Of a stretch of DNA of 64,000 bases, positions 44,441 to 52,508 are shown piece by piece. The notes below the pieces were generated by a model. It ran no database searches. It was not told the DNA's origin and was given only the letters and a program-made list of their open reading frames with translations. Position 1 is the stretch's first letter. Each line of letters starts with the position of its first letter. Made by a program: the position numbers and the translations under genes. The stretch spans positions 372,001 through 436,000 of the forward strand of contig BJHQ01000001.1 of the NCBI GenBank assembly GCA_014193115.1, read 5' to 3'. This DNA is from Planctomycetota bacterium (lineage in GTDB: Bacteria; Planctomycetota; UBA11346).

Positions 44441-44724
44441 TCACCAAGCTGGCCCGGTGCGGATGACTTCCACCGGGCAGCTGGCACCGGGCAGCTGGCG
44501 ATGGCGTCTTCCAGGTTCGGGTCGGCCCGGGCCACAGCGGTCAAAGCAATCCGGCGGTCGGCGTTGTGTCCGCTGACGCCATCGGCCAAGGCTGCCGCGT
44601 GCAGCCAAGCACGATCGGCCTGATCGGGGAAGATGAAGATCCCGGGGGCGTTGGCGACGCACGCCTGGCAACAGGTGCAGCCGTCCTCGACCCATACGGC
44701 GGTGGTTGGGGTGATAGTGGTCAT
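44441..44724 (-). pseudogene. single-cluster ferredoxin, C-terminus frameshifted by a 14-bp duplication
   Basis: Starts at the ATG at 44724 with a perfect AGGAGG Shine-Dalgarno at 44733-44738, so the gene was translated well. The N-terminal cluster motif is CTCCQACVANAP, with Cys16, Cys19 and Cys22, as in [4Fe-4S] or [3Fe-4S] single-cluster ferredoxins. The last Cys is in ASCPV. Just there GCCAGCTGCCCGGT is duplicated in tandem (44472-44499), shifting the frame. Removing one copy restores ASCPVEVIRTGPAW and a stop at 44441, giving 89 residues. As written, translation leaves the native frame after ASCPV and runs on for hundreds of codons without a stop. Could be a genuine mutation or an assembly error. 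Confidence 0.8.
44472..44499. repeat. 14-bp tandem duplication in the ferredoxin gene
   Basis: ACCGGGCAGCTGGC occurs at 44472-44485 and 44486-44499, head to tail and exact. Its length is not a multiple of three, which disrupts the ferredoxin reading frame. Confidence 0.95.
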
Positions 44725-44887
44725 GGGTGATCCTCCTGGCCCGATGGTGATGCCTGTATCGCGCTGGGTCTCCAGTATTTTTCCAGGGATGGCGGGCATC
44801 GAGCCAGCGCATGCGCATACGTCCGGGCGATGCCGGGCATGTCCTTGGGAAACGGCATGGTGTGGGGGAACTCCAGCGAACTCCTGC

Positions 44888-44916
44888 TTGCTGTGCCCGC
44901 CCTCCGCCACTACACC
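44888..44916 (+). promoter_or_regulatory. weak promoter-like pair upstream of the valS leader (tentative)
   Basis: TTGCTG at 44888-44893 and TACACC at 44911-44916 are separated by 17 bp. Each matches only three bases of the -35/-10 consensus. The predicted start would fall at about the A of the leader ATG (44923), making the leader peptide leaderless, which would fit the lack of a Shine-Dalgarno in front of it. Confidence 0.25.
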
Positions 44917-44922
44917 ACATGC

Positions 44923-44952
44923 ATGCGCACTGAGGTCGTCGTGGTCGTCTAG
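44923..44952 (+). CDS. putative valS leader peptide, MRTEVVVVV
   Basis: A nine-codon ORF, ATG CGC ACT GAG followed by five consecutive valine codons (GTC GTC GTG GTC GTC) and TAG. It ends 28 bp before a strong terminator hairpin and about 105 bp before valyl-tRNA synthetase. Five Val codons directly before the stop are far from chance and match the logic of amino acid-specific leader peptides. No Shine-Dalgarno is visible upstream, so initiation may be leaderless or weak. Known attenuators of this type control amino acid biosynthesis operons and some tRNA synthetases such as pheST; I infer the same role here for valS. Confidence 0.72.
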   Translation: MRTEVVVVV

Positions 44953-45014
44953 GCCCCCAGGCAGCCCGATCACCATATCGAGGGCGGCCTGACCGGGCCG
45001 CCCTCGTCGTTTTT
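44951..45014 (+). promoter_or_regulatory. candidate transcription attenuator of valS (antiterminator/terminator pair)
   Basis: AGGCCCCC at 44951-44958 starts inside the leader stop codon and can pair with GGCGGCCT at 44983-44990, giving seven base pairs with one mismatch. That pairing removes the 5' arm of the terminator hairpin at 44980-45005. A ribosome that reaches the stop would cover 44951-44958 and leave the terminator free. One stalled at the Val codons (44935-44949) would leave that segment available for the antiterminator. There is no T-box consensus in this leader. Confidence 0.65.
44980..45014 (+). terminator. intrinsic terminator between leader peptide and valS
   Basis: Perfect 10-bp stem GAGGGCGGCC / GGCCGCCCTC (44980-44989 and 44996-45005) with a 6-base TGACCG loop. 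It is followed by GTCG and TTTTT at 45010-45014, and a second run of six T at 45023-45028. No plus-strand gene other than the leader peptide precedes it for over 1 kb. Confidence 0.85.
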
Positions 45015-45057
45015 CCAGAACCTTTTTTCGCAGACCATAGCTCCAGGACACCGGCCC

Positions 45058-47865
45058 ATGCCCCAGCTCGACCTCCCCAAGTCCTATGAAGCCGCCGCCG
45101 TCGAGGGCGATGTCTACCAGCGCTGGGAATCCACCGGCTGTTTCAAAGCAGGCGCCGGAGCCCGGCCGGGCAAGCCGGCGTACAGCATCGCCATCCCGCC
45201 GCCCAACGTCACCGGCGTGCTCCACATCGGCCACGCCCTCAACAACACCTTGCAGGACACCCTGATCCGCTGGCGGCGGATGCAGGGCCACGACGTGCTG
45301 TGGCAGCCCGGCACCGACCACGCCGGCATCGCCACCGAGTCGGTGGTCGCCAAACTGATCCAGAGCGACCAGGATTTCCTGAAGGATTTGAGCGCCGCCG
45401 TCATCGCTGGCGAGCAGCCGCCGGATGCTGACGCGACCCGGACGCCGACCGGCTATGACCGCGACCGTTTTGGCCGCGCTCCGTTCCTCAAAGCGGTGTG
45501 GTTCTTCAAGGCCCGGTCAGGCGGCACCATCGTCAAGCAGCTGCGGCTGCTCGGCGCGTCCTGCGACTGGTCCAGGGAACGTTTCACCCTCGACGACGGG
45601 CTGTCCCACGCGGTGCGGGTGCAGTTCGTGCGTCTGTATCAGCAGGGCCTGATCTATCGCGGCACCCGGATGGTGAACTGGTGCCCGGTGCAGCGCACCG
45701 CGCTGTCCGACGATGAAGTGGATCACATCGAAAAGAACGGCCATTTGTGGAAACTGCGCTACGACCTGGAGGACCACAGCGGTTCGATCGTGGTCGAGAC
45801 CACCCGCCCCGAGACGTTCTTCGGCGATACCGCGGTGGCGGTGAACCCATCCGACGAGCGTTACCGCGCCCTGATCGGCAAGCGGGTGCGGCTGCCGATC
45901 ATCGGCCGGCTGATCCCGATCGTCGGCGATGAGCACGCCGATCCGACCAAGGGCTCCGGCGCGGTGAAGATCACTCCCGCCCACGACCCCAACGACTACC
46001 TGGTCGGCCAGCGGCATCAGCTGCCGCTGGTGCGCTGCATCGGCTTCGATGGCCTGATGACCGCCGAGGCCGGACCGTATGCCGGTCTCGACCGTTTCGT
46101 CTGCCGCAAGCAATTGATCAAGGATTTTGAGGCCAGCGGAGTACTGCTCGGCGCCACCGAGATCGTCCATTCGGTGGGCCATGGCGAACGCAGCGGTGCG
46201 CCGATCGAGCCGATGGTGACCGAGCAGTGGTTCGTGAAGATGGGTCCCCTCGCCGAACGCGCGATCCCGGAAACCACCTCCGGCCGGGTCGCTTTCCATC
46301 CCGAGCGCTGGACCAAGGTCTACCTTGATTGGCTGGCGAATGTGCGGGACTGGTGCATCAGCCGGCAGATCTGGTGGGGCCATCGCATTCCGGCTTGGCA
46401 CTGCGCAACCTGCCGCCAGATCACCGTGGCCGTGGCCGAACCGGGCCGCTGCGCCCACTGCGGCAGCAGCCACGTCAGCCAGGACCCGGACGTGCTCGAC
46501 ACCTGGTTCTCGTCGGCGCTGTGGCCGTTCAGCACCTTGGGCTGGCCGGATCTGGATGACCCGGCCTTAGCCCGTTATTTCCCCACCAGCACCTTGGTGA
46601 CCGATCGCGGCATCATTTATTTCTGGGTGGCGCGGATGGTCATGGCCAGCCTGTTCGCCCTCGACCGCAAACCATTCAGCGACGTCTACATCCATGGCAC
46701 GGTGCTCGACGAGCGCGGTGAAAAGATGTCGAAATCCAAGGGGAATGGCATCGACCCGGTGGTGATGATCCAGGGCGGGACCCAGCGTTACCTGGGCAAG
46801 GACTACACCTGCCCGGGTTACGGCGCCGATGCCCTGCGCTTCACCCTGCTCGACATGACCACCGAGGGCCAGGATCTGAAGCTGTCGCCGACGCGCTTTG
46901 AAAGCGGCCGCAATTTCGCCAACAAGGTGTGGAACGCCGGGCGGTTCGTGCTGATCAATCTGTCGCAGCGGCCGCTGGCCCAGGCGGTCACCGCCGAGCA
47001 GCTCGCCACCTTGCCGCTCGGCTTCCCAGAGCAGTGGATTCTCGGCCGATTACAGACCGCGATCGCCGACTGCACGTCAGCCCTCGAAAAGTTCCGCTAC
47101 AGCGAGTACGCCAACGGCGCCTACCGGTTCTTCCGCGATGACTTGTGCGACTGGTATGTGGAATGGGCCAAGCGCCGGTTCAAGGCCGACGGTGAGCACG
47201 CTGCGATGGCGGCCCAGGTCCTGTCGTACTGCTTCGACGCGGTGCTGCGGCTTCTCCATCCGGGCATGCCGTTCATCACCGAGTTCCTGTGGCAGCAGCT
47301 GCAAGCGACGGTCGGCGGCGCAGCCTGGCAAGAGCAGCGGTTCCTGATGCTGTCGGCCTGGCCTGAACCGCAGAAAATCCTATATTTTTCCGGCACGGCC
47401 GAGCGCATGGCGGAACGCCAGGCGCTGGTCACGGCGGTGCGCCACATCCGCAACCTGGCCCAGCTCGCCGACGCCACCCCGCTGGCTGCGGTGTTTGCCG
47501 CACCCGACCCGGCGAGCGCAGCTGCCCTGGAAATCGACCGTGAATTCCTGGTCGATCGGGCAGCGCTCAGCGATGCCCTGATCGCCGAGGCGGCGAAGAA
47601 ACCGGCCGGCTCGGTGACCGCTGTGGTCGGTGCCTGGAAGGTCCATGTGCCGCTCACCGGCCTGGTCGATCTCGCCAAGTTTCGCGAACAGCTGGCCAAG
47701 CGCGAGGCCCAGCTCGCCAAGAGCATCGCCGGCAAGGAGAGCCGCCTCGGCAATGCCGACTACATCGCCCGGGCCCCAGGCGCCCAGGTCGAGGAAACCC
47801 GGGCCATGCTGGCGGCGGAACAGGTCGAGCTGGCCAACCTGCGCGAGACCTTGGCGGGACTCTAG
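45058..47865 (+). CDS. valS: valyl-tRNA synthetase
   Basis: Class I synthetase charging tRNA-Val. The start has PPPNVTGVLHIGHALNNTLQ with the HIGH motif, then PGTDHAGIAT. The CP1 editing domain has ETTRPETFFGDTAVAVNP and later GTGAV-like KGSGAVKITPAHDPNDY. A WWGHRIPAWHC zinc-like region precedes KMSKS at 556-560 in EKMSKSKGNGIDP. The anticodon-binding domain and the C-terminal coiled coil (REAQLAKSIAGKESRLGNAD) complete the 935 residues. A bare AGGA lies upstream of the ATG at 45058. Expression is probably controlled by the Val-rich leader and terminator in front of it. Confidence 0.97.
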   Translation: MPQLDLPKSYEAAAVEGDVYQRWESTGCFKAGAGARPGKPAYSIAIPPPNVTGVLHIGHALNNTLQDTLIRWRRMQGHDVLWQPGTDHAGIATESVVAKLIQSDQDFLKDLSAAVIAGEQPPDADATRTPTGYDRDRFGRAPFLKAVWFFKARSGGTIVKQLRLLGASCDWSRERFTLDDGLSHAVRVQFVRLYQQGLIYRGTRMVNWCPVQRTALSDDEVDHIEKNGHLWKLRYDLEDHSGSIVVETTRPETFFGDTAVAVNPSDERYRALIGKRVRLPIIGRLIPIVGDEHADPTKGSGAVKITPAHDPNDYLVGQRHQLPLVRCIGFDGLMTAEAGPYAGLDRFVCRKQLIKDFEASGVLLGATEIVHSVGHGERSGAPIEPMVTEQWFVKMGPLAERAIPETTSGRVAFHPERWTKVYLDWLANVRDWCISRQIWWGHRIPAWHCATCRQITVAVAEPGRCAHCGSSHVSQDPDVLDTWFSSALWPFSTLGWPDLDDPALARYFPTSTLVTDRGIIYFWVARMVMASLFALDRKPFSDVYIHGTVLDERGEKMSKSKGNGIDPVVMIQGGTQRYLGKDYTCPGYGADALRFTLLDMTTEGQDLKLSPTRFESGRNFANKVWNAGRFVLINLSQRPLAQAVTAEQLATLPLGFPEQWILGRLQTAIADCTSALEKFRYSEYANGAYRFFRDDLCDWYVEWAKRRFKADGEHAAMAAQVLSYCFDAVLRLLHPGMPFITEFLWQQLQATVGGAAWQEQRFLMLSAWPEPQKILYFSGTAERMAERQALVTAVRHIRNLAQLADATPLAAVFAAPDPASAAALEIDREFLVDRAALSDALIAEAAKKPAGSVTAVVGAWKVHVPLTGLVDLAKFREQLAKREAQLAKSIAGKESRLGNADYIARAPGAQVEETRAMLAAEQVELANLRETLAGL

Positions 47866-47929
47866 GCCGCCATGCATGGGGGCCGCAAGCCCGGTCGGCC
47901 ACTGTACAGCGCAGCGCGGGTGACAGCGG

Positions 47930-50536
47930 ATGGTCCGGTCCCACGATCCCGTCATGCTGGTTGGTGAGGCCCCTGCGCCGGTTCCGAATCCTGTGTTGTC
48001 TGCTGCGGACCGCTCCGGCCCTGCCGACCTGGCCTCGCCGTTGCTCGGCTGGCCGCCGATCCCGGGCAGCTATGACGAATGCCGGGGCGGCTTCGGGCTG
48101 CGCCCGCATTGGCGGACGCTGTCCGGGCAGCTCGCGGATCTTGGCGCTACCGGCCTCGAAGAACGCCGCCAGGCCGCCGATGCCCTGCTGCGCGAGAACG
48201 GGGTCACCTTCCAGGTCCATGCCGAAGGCTCGACCAGCGTCGGCGAGCGGCCCTGGCAGCCGGATCCGCTGCCGGTGGTCATCGCCAGCGATGAATGGCG
48301 GCGGATCGAGGCGGGCCTCCTTCAGCGCCAGCGCCTGGTCGAGGCGCTGCTCGCCGACGCCTATGGGCCGCAACGGCTGATCGCCGATGGCGTCGTTCCG
48401 CCGGCGTCCTATCTGGCCCACCCGGGATTCCTGCGGCCACTGCATGGCGTCGAGCCGCCCGGCGGTCGTCGTCTGGTGATCGCGGCCAGCGACCTGGTGC
48501 GGGGTCCGGATGGGCAGTGGACCGTGATCGCCGATCGGGCGCAAAGCCCGTCCGGCGCCGGCTATGCCCTGGAGACCCGGATCGCCACCAACCGGGCCTT
48601 GCCCGAGGCCTTCCGCGCCTGCCGGGTCCAACGTCTGGCGCCGTTCTTCGTCGCCTTGCGCCGGGCTCTGGCGATGCCGGCGACCTCCGGGCTGATCGGT
48701 CCGGCCAGCCGGGATCATCCGCGGATCGCGCTGCTCACGCCGGGCACCGCTTCGCCGACGTATTTCGAGCACGCCTGGCTGGCCCGCTACCTGGGCTTCA
48801 CCCTGGTCGAAGGCGCCGACTTGACGGTGCGCGACGAGACCGTGTACCTGAAGACCCTGGGCGGCCTGCACCGGATCGATGTGATCCTCCGCCGGCTCGA
48901 CGACGATTGGTGCGATCCGCTGGAATTGCGCGATGATTCCCTGCTCGGCGTGCCCGGCCTGGTGGCGGCGGTGCGGGCCGGGAACCTGGCGGTGGCCAAC
49001 GCCCTGGGCGCAGGCCTGGCCGAGAACGGCGCCTGGCTGGCCCACGCCGAGCGCCTCTGCCGCAAAGTCCTGGGCGAGGCGCCGCAGCTGCCGGTGACGC
49101 CGACCTGGTGGGGCGGCGACGACTTGCGGCCGCTGCTCGACCGGCTCGATACGCTGCTCATCCGGCCGGCGTTCCATTGGCGGACCGAACCGATCGCAGG
49201 CTGGCTGTTGAGCGCTGGGGAACGCTCGGCGCTGGCCGCCAGGATCACCGAGCGGCCGTGGGCCTGGATCGGCCAGCAGGTGCCTCCGGCCTCGTTCGCC
49301 CCGGCCTGGGTCGCCGGCCGGACGACCGGGCGCCATCTCGGCCTCCGGGTGTTCGCCTGTGCCGGAGCCGGACCCGGCGAAGGCCCCGCGGTGATGCCCG
49401 GCGGTCTGGTCTGCCTCGGCGAAGATCCCCGCCTGGTCGCCGGATTCCTCCCCGGCAGCGGCAGCAAGGACTGCTGGGTCCTGGCCGATGGACCAGTGGC
49501 GGAGATCAGCCTGCTTCGCCCTGCCGGGGCGCCGCTGGTGCTCAAGCGCGGCAGCGCCGACCTGCCCAGCCGGGTGGCTGACAACCTGTTCTGGTTCGGC
49601 CGCTATGCCGAGCGCTGCGAAGGGCTGTGCCGGCTGTTCCGGCCATGCCTGGCCCGGCTCAACGATGAGGCCGGCTCGGCCGTCGGCCGCGAGCTGGCGG
49701 CGCTGGTCCGGGTGCTCGGCCGCCAGGGCTTGTTCTCCGGCACGCGTGAGGCGTTAGAGCCGCGCCTGGCCGCCCTGGTCACCAATCCGGCGACGTCGGG
49801 CGGGGTCGGCGAGGTCATCGGCCGGGTCCGTCGCTGCGCCGTCGCCCTGCGCGACCGGTTGTCCAACGACACCTGGCGGGCGGTCCATTCCCTGGCTGAG
49901 CACATTCCCAACGACACGGCCGGCACCGCTCCGGCGGCCCTGACCGCCGCCCTCGACCGGCTGGTGATCGCGATCTCGGCCCTCGCTGGCATGGCCGCCG
50001 AGGGCACCACCCGGGGCCCGGGCTGGCGCTTCCTCGACCTCGGCCGGCGGCTTGAGCGCGGCATCTTCACCACTGAATTGCTGCGCGGCGGGATCGCCGA
50101 TGGCGACGGCGATCAGGCGATGGAGGCGGTGCTGGAAGTCGCCGATTCCGCGATCACCTATCGTTCGCGTTACCTGAGCAGCTTGCAGGCGCCGGCGGTG
50201 GTCGACCTGCTGCTCACCGATCCGACCAACCCCCGGGCCCTGGCGTTCCTGCTCGACCGGGTGGTGGAGCATGTCCAGCGCCTGCCCCAGGACGGCGACC
50301 GGGCTCTGCCCGGCGAGCCGGAGCGTCTCGCTCTGGGCGCCGCCACCTGGGTCAAGCTGCTCGATCCCCACGAATTGTGCCGGCGCGATGAGGACGGCGC
50401 CCGCCCCCAGCTGGAGCACGTCCTCGATCACCTCGGTTCGGATCTCGAACGCCTGTCGGCATCGATCACCACCCACTACCTGACCCACGCCGGCACCGGC
50501 CGCCCGCTGACTCCGGGCTGGGCCCAGGGGATGTGA
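47930..50536 (+). CDS. circularly permuted ATP-grasp and alpha-E domain protein
   Basis: Two-domain protein of 868 residues. The N-terminal half is a circularly permuted ATP-grasp type 2 domain: GVTFQVHAEG, DLVRGPDGQWTVIADRAQSP, GAGYALETR, RIALLTPGTASPTYFEHAWL, and LEGADLTVRDETVYLKTL-like sequence. The C-terminal half from DLPSRVADNLFWFGRYAERC is the alpha-E helical domain. Such proteins are usually paired with a transglutaminase-like protein and thought to form or ligate a peptide-like product. The partner follows at 50721. Reaction unknown. The ATG at 47954 is an alternative start. Confidence 0.92.
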   Translation: MVRSHDPVMLVGEAPAPVPNPVLSAADRSGPADLASPLLGWPPIPGSYDECRGGFGLRPHWRTLSGQLADLGATGLEERRQAADALLRENGVTFQVHAEGSTSVGERPWQPDPLPVVIASDEWRRIEAGLLQRQRLVEALLADAYGPQRLIADGVVPPASYLAHPGFLRPLHGVEPPGGRRLVIAASDLVRGPDGQWTVIADRAQSPSGAGYALETRIATNRALPEAFRACRVQRLAPFFVALRRALAMPATSGLIGPASRDHPRIALLTPGTASPTYFEHAWLARYLGFTLVEGADLTVRDETVYLKTLGGLHRIDVILRRLDDDWCDPLELRDDSLLGVPGLVAAVRAGNLAVANALGAGLAENGAWLAHAERLCRKVLGEAPQLPVTPTWWGGDDLRPLLDRLDTLLIRPAFHWRTEPIAGWLLSAGERSALAARITERPWAWIGQQVPPASFAPAWVAGRTTGRHLGLRVFACAGAGPGEGPAVMPGGLVCLGEDPRLVAGFLPGSGSKDCWVLADGPVAEISLLRPAGAPLVLKRGSADLPSRVADNLFWFGRYAERCEGLCRLFRPCLARLNDEAGSAVGRELAALVRVLGRQGLFSGTREALEPRLAALVTNPATSGGVGEVIGRVRRCAVALRDRLSNDTWRAVHSLAEHIPNDTAGTAPAALTAALDRLVIAISALAGMAAEGTTRGPGWRFLDLGRRLERGIFTTELLRGGIADGDGDQAMEAVLEVADSAITYRSRYLSSLQAPAVVDLLLTDPTNPRALAFLLDRVVEHVQRLPQDGDRALPGEPERLALGAATWVKLLDPHELCRRDEDGARPQLEHVLDHLGSDLERLSASITTHYLTHAGTGRPLTPGWAQGM

Positions 50537-50559
50537 TGGCGACTGAGCGTCCGAGGTCG

Positions 50560-50720
50560 TCCGGGCGTCCGATCGCCCGATCGTCGGTCAGCGTCGGTCA
50601 GCATCCGTCAGGGTCCGCTGTCGTCTGTCAGCGTCCGCAGGTCGAAGCGCGCTCCGACGCCCGGACGCGCCGATGTTCCGACGCAGGCACGTGCGGACGT
50701 TCGGACGTACGGACGTACGG
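50560..50720. repeat. degenerate short tandem repeats (CGGACGT and GTCAG(C/G) words)
   Basis: The gap between the ATP-grasp and transglutaminase genes is built from short reiterated words. GTCGGTCAGC is repeated with variants (CATCCGTCAGG, GTCTGTCAGC) at 50584-50636. At 50690-50720 GCGGACGT, TCGGACGT, ACGGACGT and ACGG run head to tail. It ends directly at the start codon of the next gene. Confidence 0.75.
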
Positions 50721-51587
50721 ATGAACGCCATGCGCTACCGCCTTCGCCATGTGACCACGTATCAATACGAGGAACCGGTGGCGTTGTCGCTCAACGTCGC
50801 CCGGCTGCGACCGCGGGGTGATGGCCGGCAGCGGCTGATCGCCAGCCGGCTGCACGTCTCGCCGGTGCCAGCGGTGGAACGGTGGCGCACCGACTGGTTC
50901 GGCAATTCGGTTGACGTGCTGACCATCCAGACCGCTCACCGCGAGCTGGTGGTGTCGGCCGAGTCCGAAGTCGAGATCGACGAGATCGACCCCAGCCCGC
51001 ACCGGTCGCCAGGCTGGGAAGATGCCCGCTCCGCCCTGGGCCGCGATCCGGTGGTCTCCGGCTACGTGTTCGAGTCGCCCCACGTCCCGGTGAGCACCGC
51101 CTTCGCCGCCTACGCCGCGGCGAGCTTCCCGGCCGGAATGCCGCTGGCTCAGGGCGCCCTGGCCCTGTGCGAGCGGATTCGCCAGGAATTCATCTATGAT
51201 CAACGGGCGACGACGGTGGCGACGCCGGTCGCCCGGGTGCTCGCCGATCGGCGCGGGGTGTGCCAGGACTTCGCCCACCTGATGATCGCCGGATTGCGCT
51301 CCCTTGGCCTGCCGGCGCGCTATGTCAGCGGCTATCTGGAAACCGATCCGCCACCTGGCCGGGTCAAGCTGCGTGGTGCCGACGCCAGCCACGCCTGGGT
51401 GTCGGTGTGGTGCCCGGCGAACGGCTGGATCGACCTCGACCCGACCAATGGCTGCGTGGTCGGCGTCCGCCACATCGCCCTGGCCATCGGCCGCGATTTC
51501 CACGACGCCTCGCCGCTCAAGGGCGTGGTGGTCGGCGGCGGCCACCAGACGGTCAGCGTCGCGGTCGATGTCGAGCGCGATGCATAG
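50721..51587 (+). CDS. transglutaminase-like cysteine protease family protein with bacterial N-terminal domain
   Basis: The N-terminal beta domain begins MRYRLRHVTTYQYEEPVALS, typical of bacterial transglutaminase-like N-terminal domains. The catalytic Cys is in RRGVCQDFAHLMIAGLRSLG, the His in ASHAWVSVWCP and the Asp in WIDLDPTNGCVVG. About 288 residues. It is the usual partner of circularly permuted ATP-grasp/alpha-E proteins; the two may modify or cleave a peptide. Start is the ATG at 50721 or 50730. Upstream frame to 50673 is translated repeat and excluded. Confidence 0.9.
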   Translation: MNAMRYRLRHVTTYQYEEPVALSLNVARLRPRGDGRQRLIASRLHVSPVPAVERWRTDWFGNSVDVLTIQTAHRELVVSAESEVEIDEIDPSPHRSPGWEDARSALGRDPVVSGYVFESPHVPVSTAFAAYAAASFPAGMPLAQGALALCERIRQEFIYDQRATTVATPVARVLADRRGVCQDFAHLMIAGLRSLGLPARYVSGYLETDPPPGRVKLRGADASHAWVSVWCPANGWIDLDPTNGCVVGVRHIALAIGRDFHDASPLKGVVVGGGHQTVSVAVDVERDA

Positions 51588-51749
51588 GTTCCGGGGAATC
51601 GACCTTCGCATGCGCGGTTGATCGCTCAGCCAGCGGTGGTGGCGAGGTATCGCAGCGGCATAGGCGGCGAAACCGTTGTTCCACCGTTGATCCACCGCGG
51701 ACCACGGTGCGAGGGTTGGCGGAGCGCAGCCGGGCGGCATAAGACGGCC

Positions 51750-52505
51750 ATGGACCTGCTCCGCTCGCTCTGGCTCAACTGCTGGCTGGCGCCGATCACC
51801 GTGATGGTGGTCGGGATGGCGGTGCTCACCGCCTACCACCTGATCGTCGCCCGGCAGATCAGCACCGCCCACCTCGATTCCCTGCGCCAGGTCCAGAGCG
51901 CCTATGCCAAGCTCGAATCACGGGGCAGCCGGCCATCGCTCGACGATGCTGTGACCGTCGATCCGCGCTGGCGCTGCCTGGCCGAAGTGCGCATCGTCGG
52001 CGACCATCTGGCGATCCTCAGCCATGCCGGGGCCCCGCCGGAGCTCGACGTGGACAACCCGCCGCCGGAGTTGCTCCAGGCGGTGGGCGAGCAGCAGGCG
52101 TGGCAGACCGCCAGCGGCGATCTGGCGATGGCGACGGCCTTGCGCAGCGCCGACGGGCAGGCCACCCGCATCCTGTTCGGCCAGGCCCGCCTGCCGGATC
52201 CCGGACTGACCGCGCTGTTCAGCGCTGCGCTCGGAGTCCTGCTGGTTGCCGGGCTGGCGCTGGGCGGCTACCTGGCCAAGCGCATCTACCGACCGATCGA
52301 GGCGCTGGCCAGGGATGCCGAGGCCGCGCTGGATGGCTCGCCACCGAGCGGACCGATGCCGGTCTCGGCCGAGACCGATGGCGTGCGCGGTTCCCTCGTC
52401 ACCCTGGTGGAACGCTACCGTTCCTCAGGGCCGCAGCGGATGCGGAGTCCCGCCCAGACGTCTCCGGCCGACGATCGGGCGGCAACCAACACGCCCCTGG
52501 CCTGA
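51750..52505 (+). CDS. membrane protein with HAMP-like segment, no output domain
   Basis: 251 residues from the ATG at 51750. One helix near the N-terminus (WLAPITVMVVGMAVLTAYHL), an extracytoplasmic domain of about 120 residues, and a second helix (FSAALGVLLVAGLALGGYLA) followed by KRIYRPIEALARDAEAALDG, which resembles the first half of a HAMP linker. No kinase, methyl-accepting or cyclase domain follows, so it looks like a sensor lacking its output or acting through a partner. It ends three bases before the pseudopilin gene, so the two are likely co-transcribed. Confidence 0.6.
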   Translation: MDLLRSLWLNCWLAPITVMVVGMAVLTAYHLIVARQISTAHLDSLRQVQSAYAKLESRGSRPSLDDAVTVDPRWRCLAEVRIVGDHLAILSHAGAPPELDVDNPPPELLQAVGEQQAWQTASGDLAMATALRSADGQATRILFGQARLPDPGLTALFSAALGVLLVAGLALGGYLAKRIYRPIEALARDAEAALDGSPPSGPMPVSAETDGVRGSLVTLVERYRSSGPQRMRSPAQTSPADDRAATNTPLA

Positions 52506-52508
52506 GCG

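Noticed and set aside
44725..44922. tRNA, tmRNA or SRP RNA gene
   Set aside because: Some hairpins are present but no cloverleaf, tag sequence or SRP core motif can be recognised.
44725..45057. T-box riboswitch upstream of valS
   Set aside because: No T-box consensus or specifier hairpin; the Val-codon leader and terminator explain the region better.
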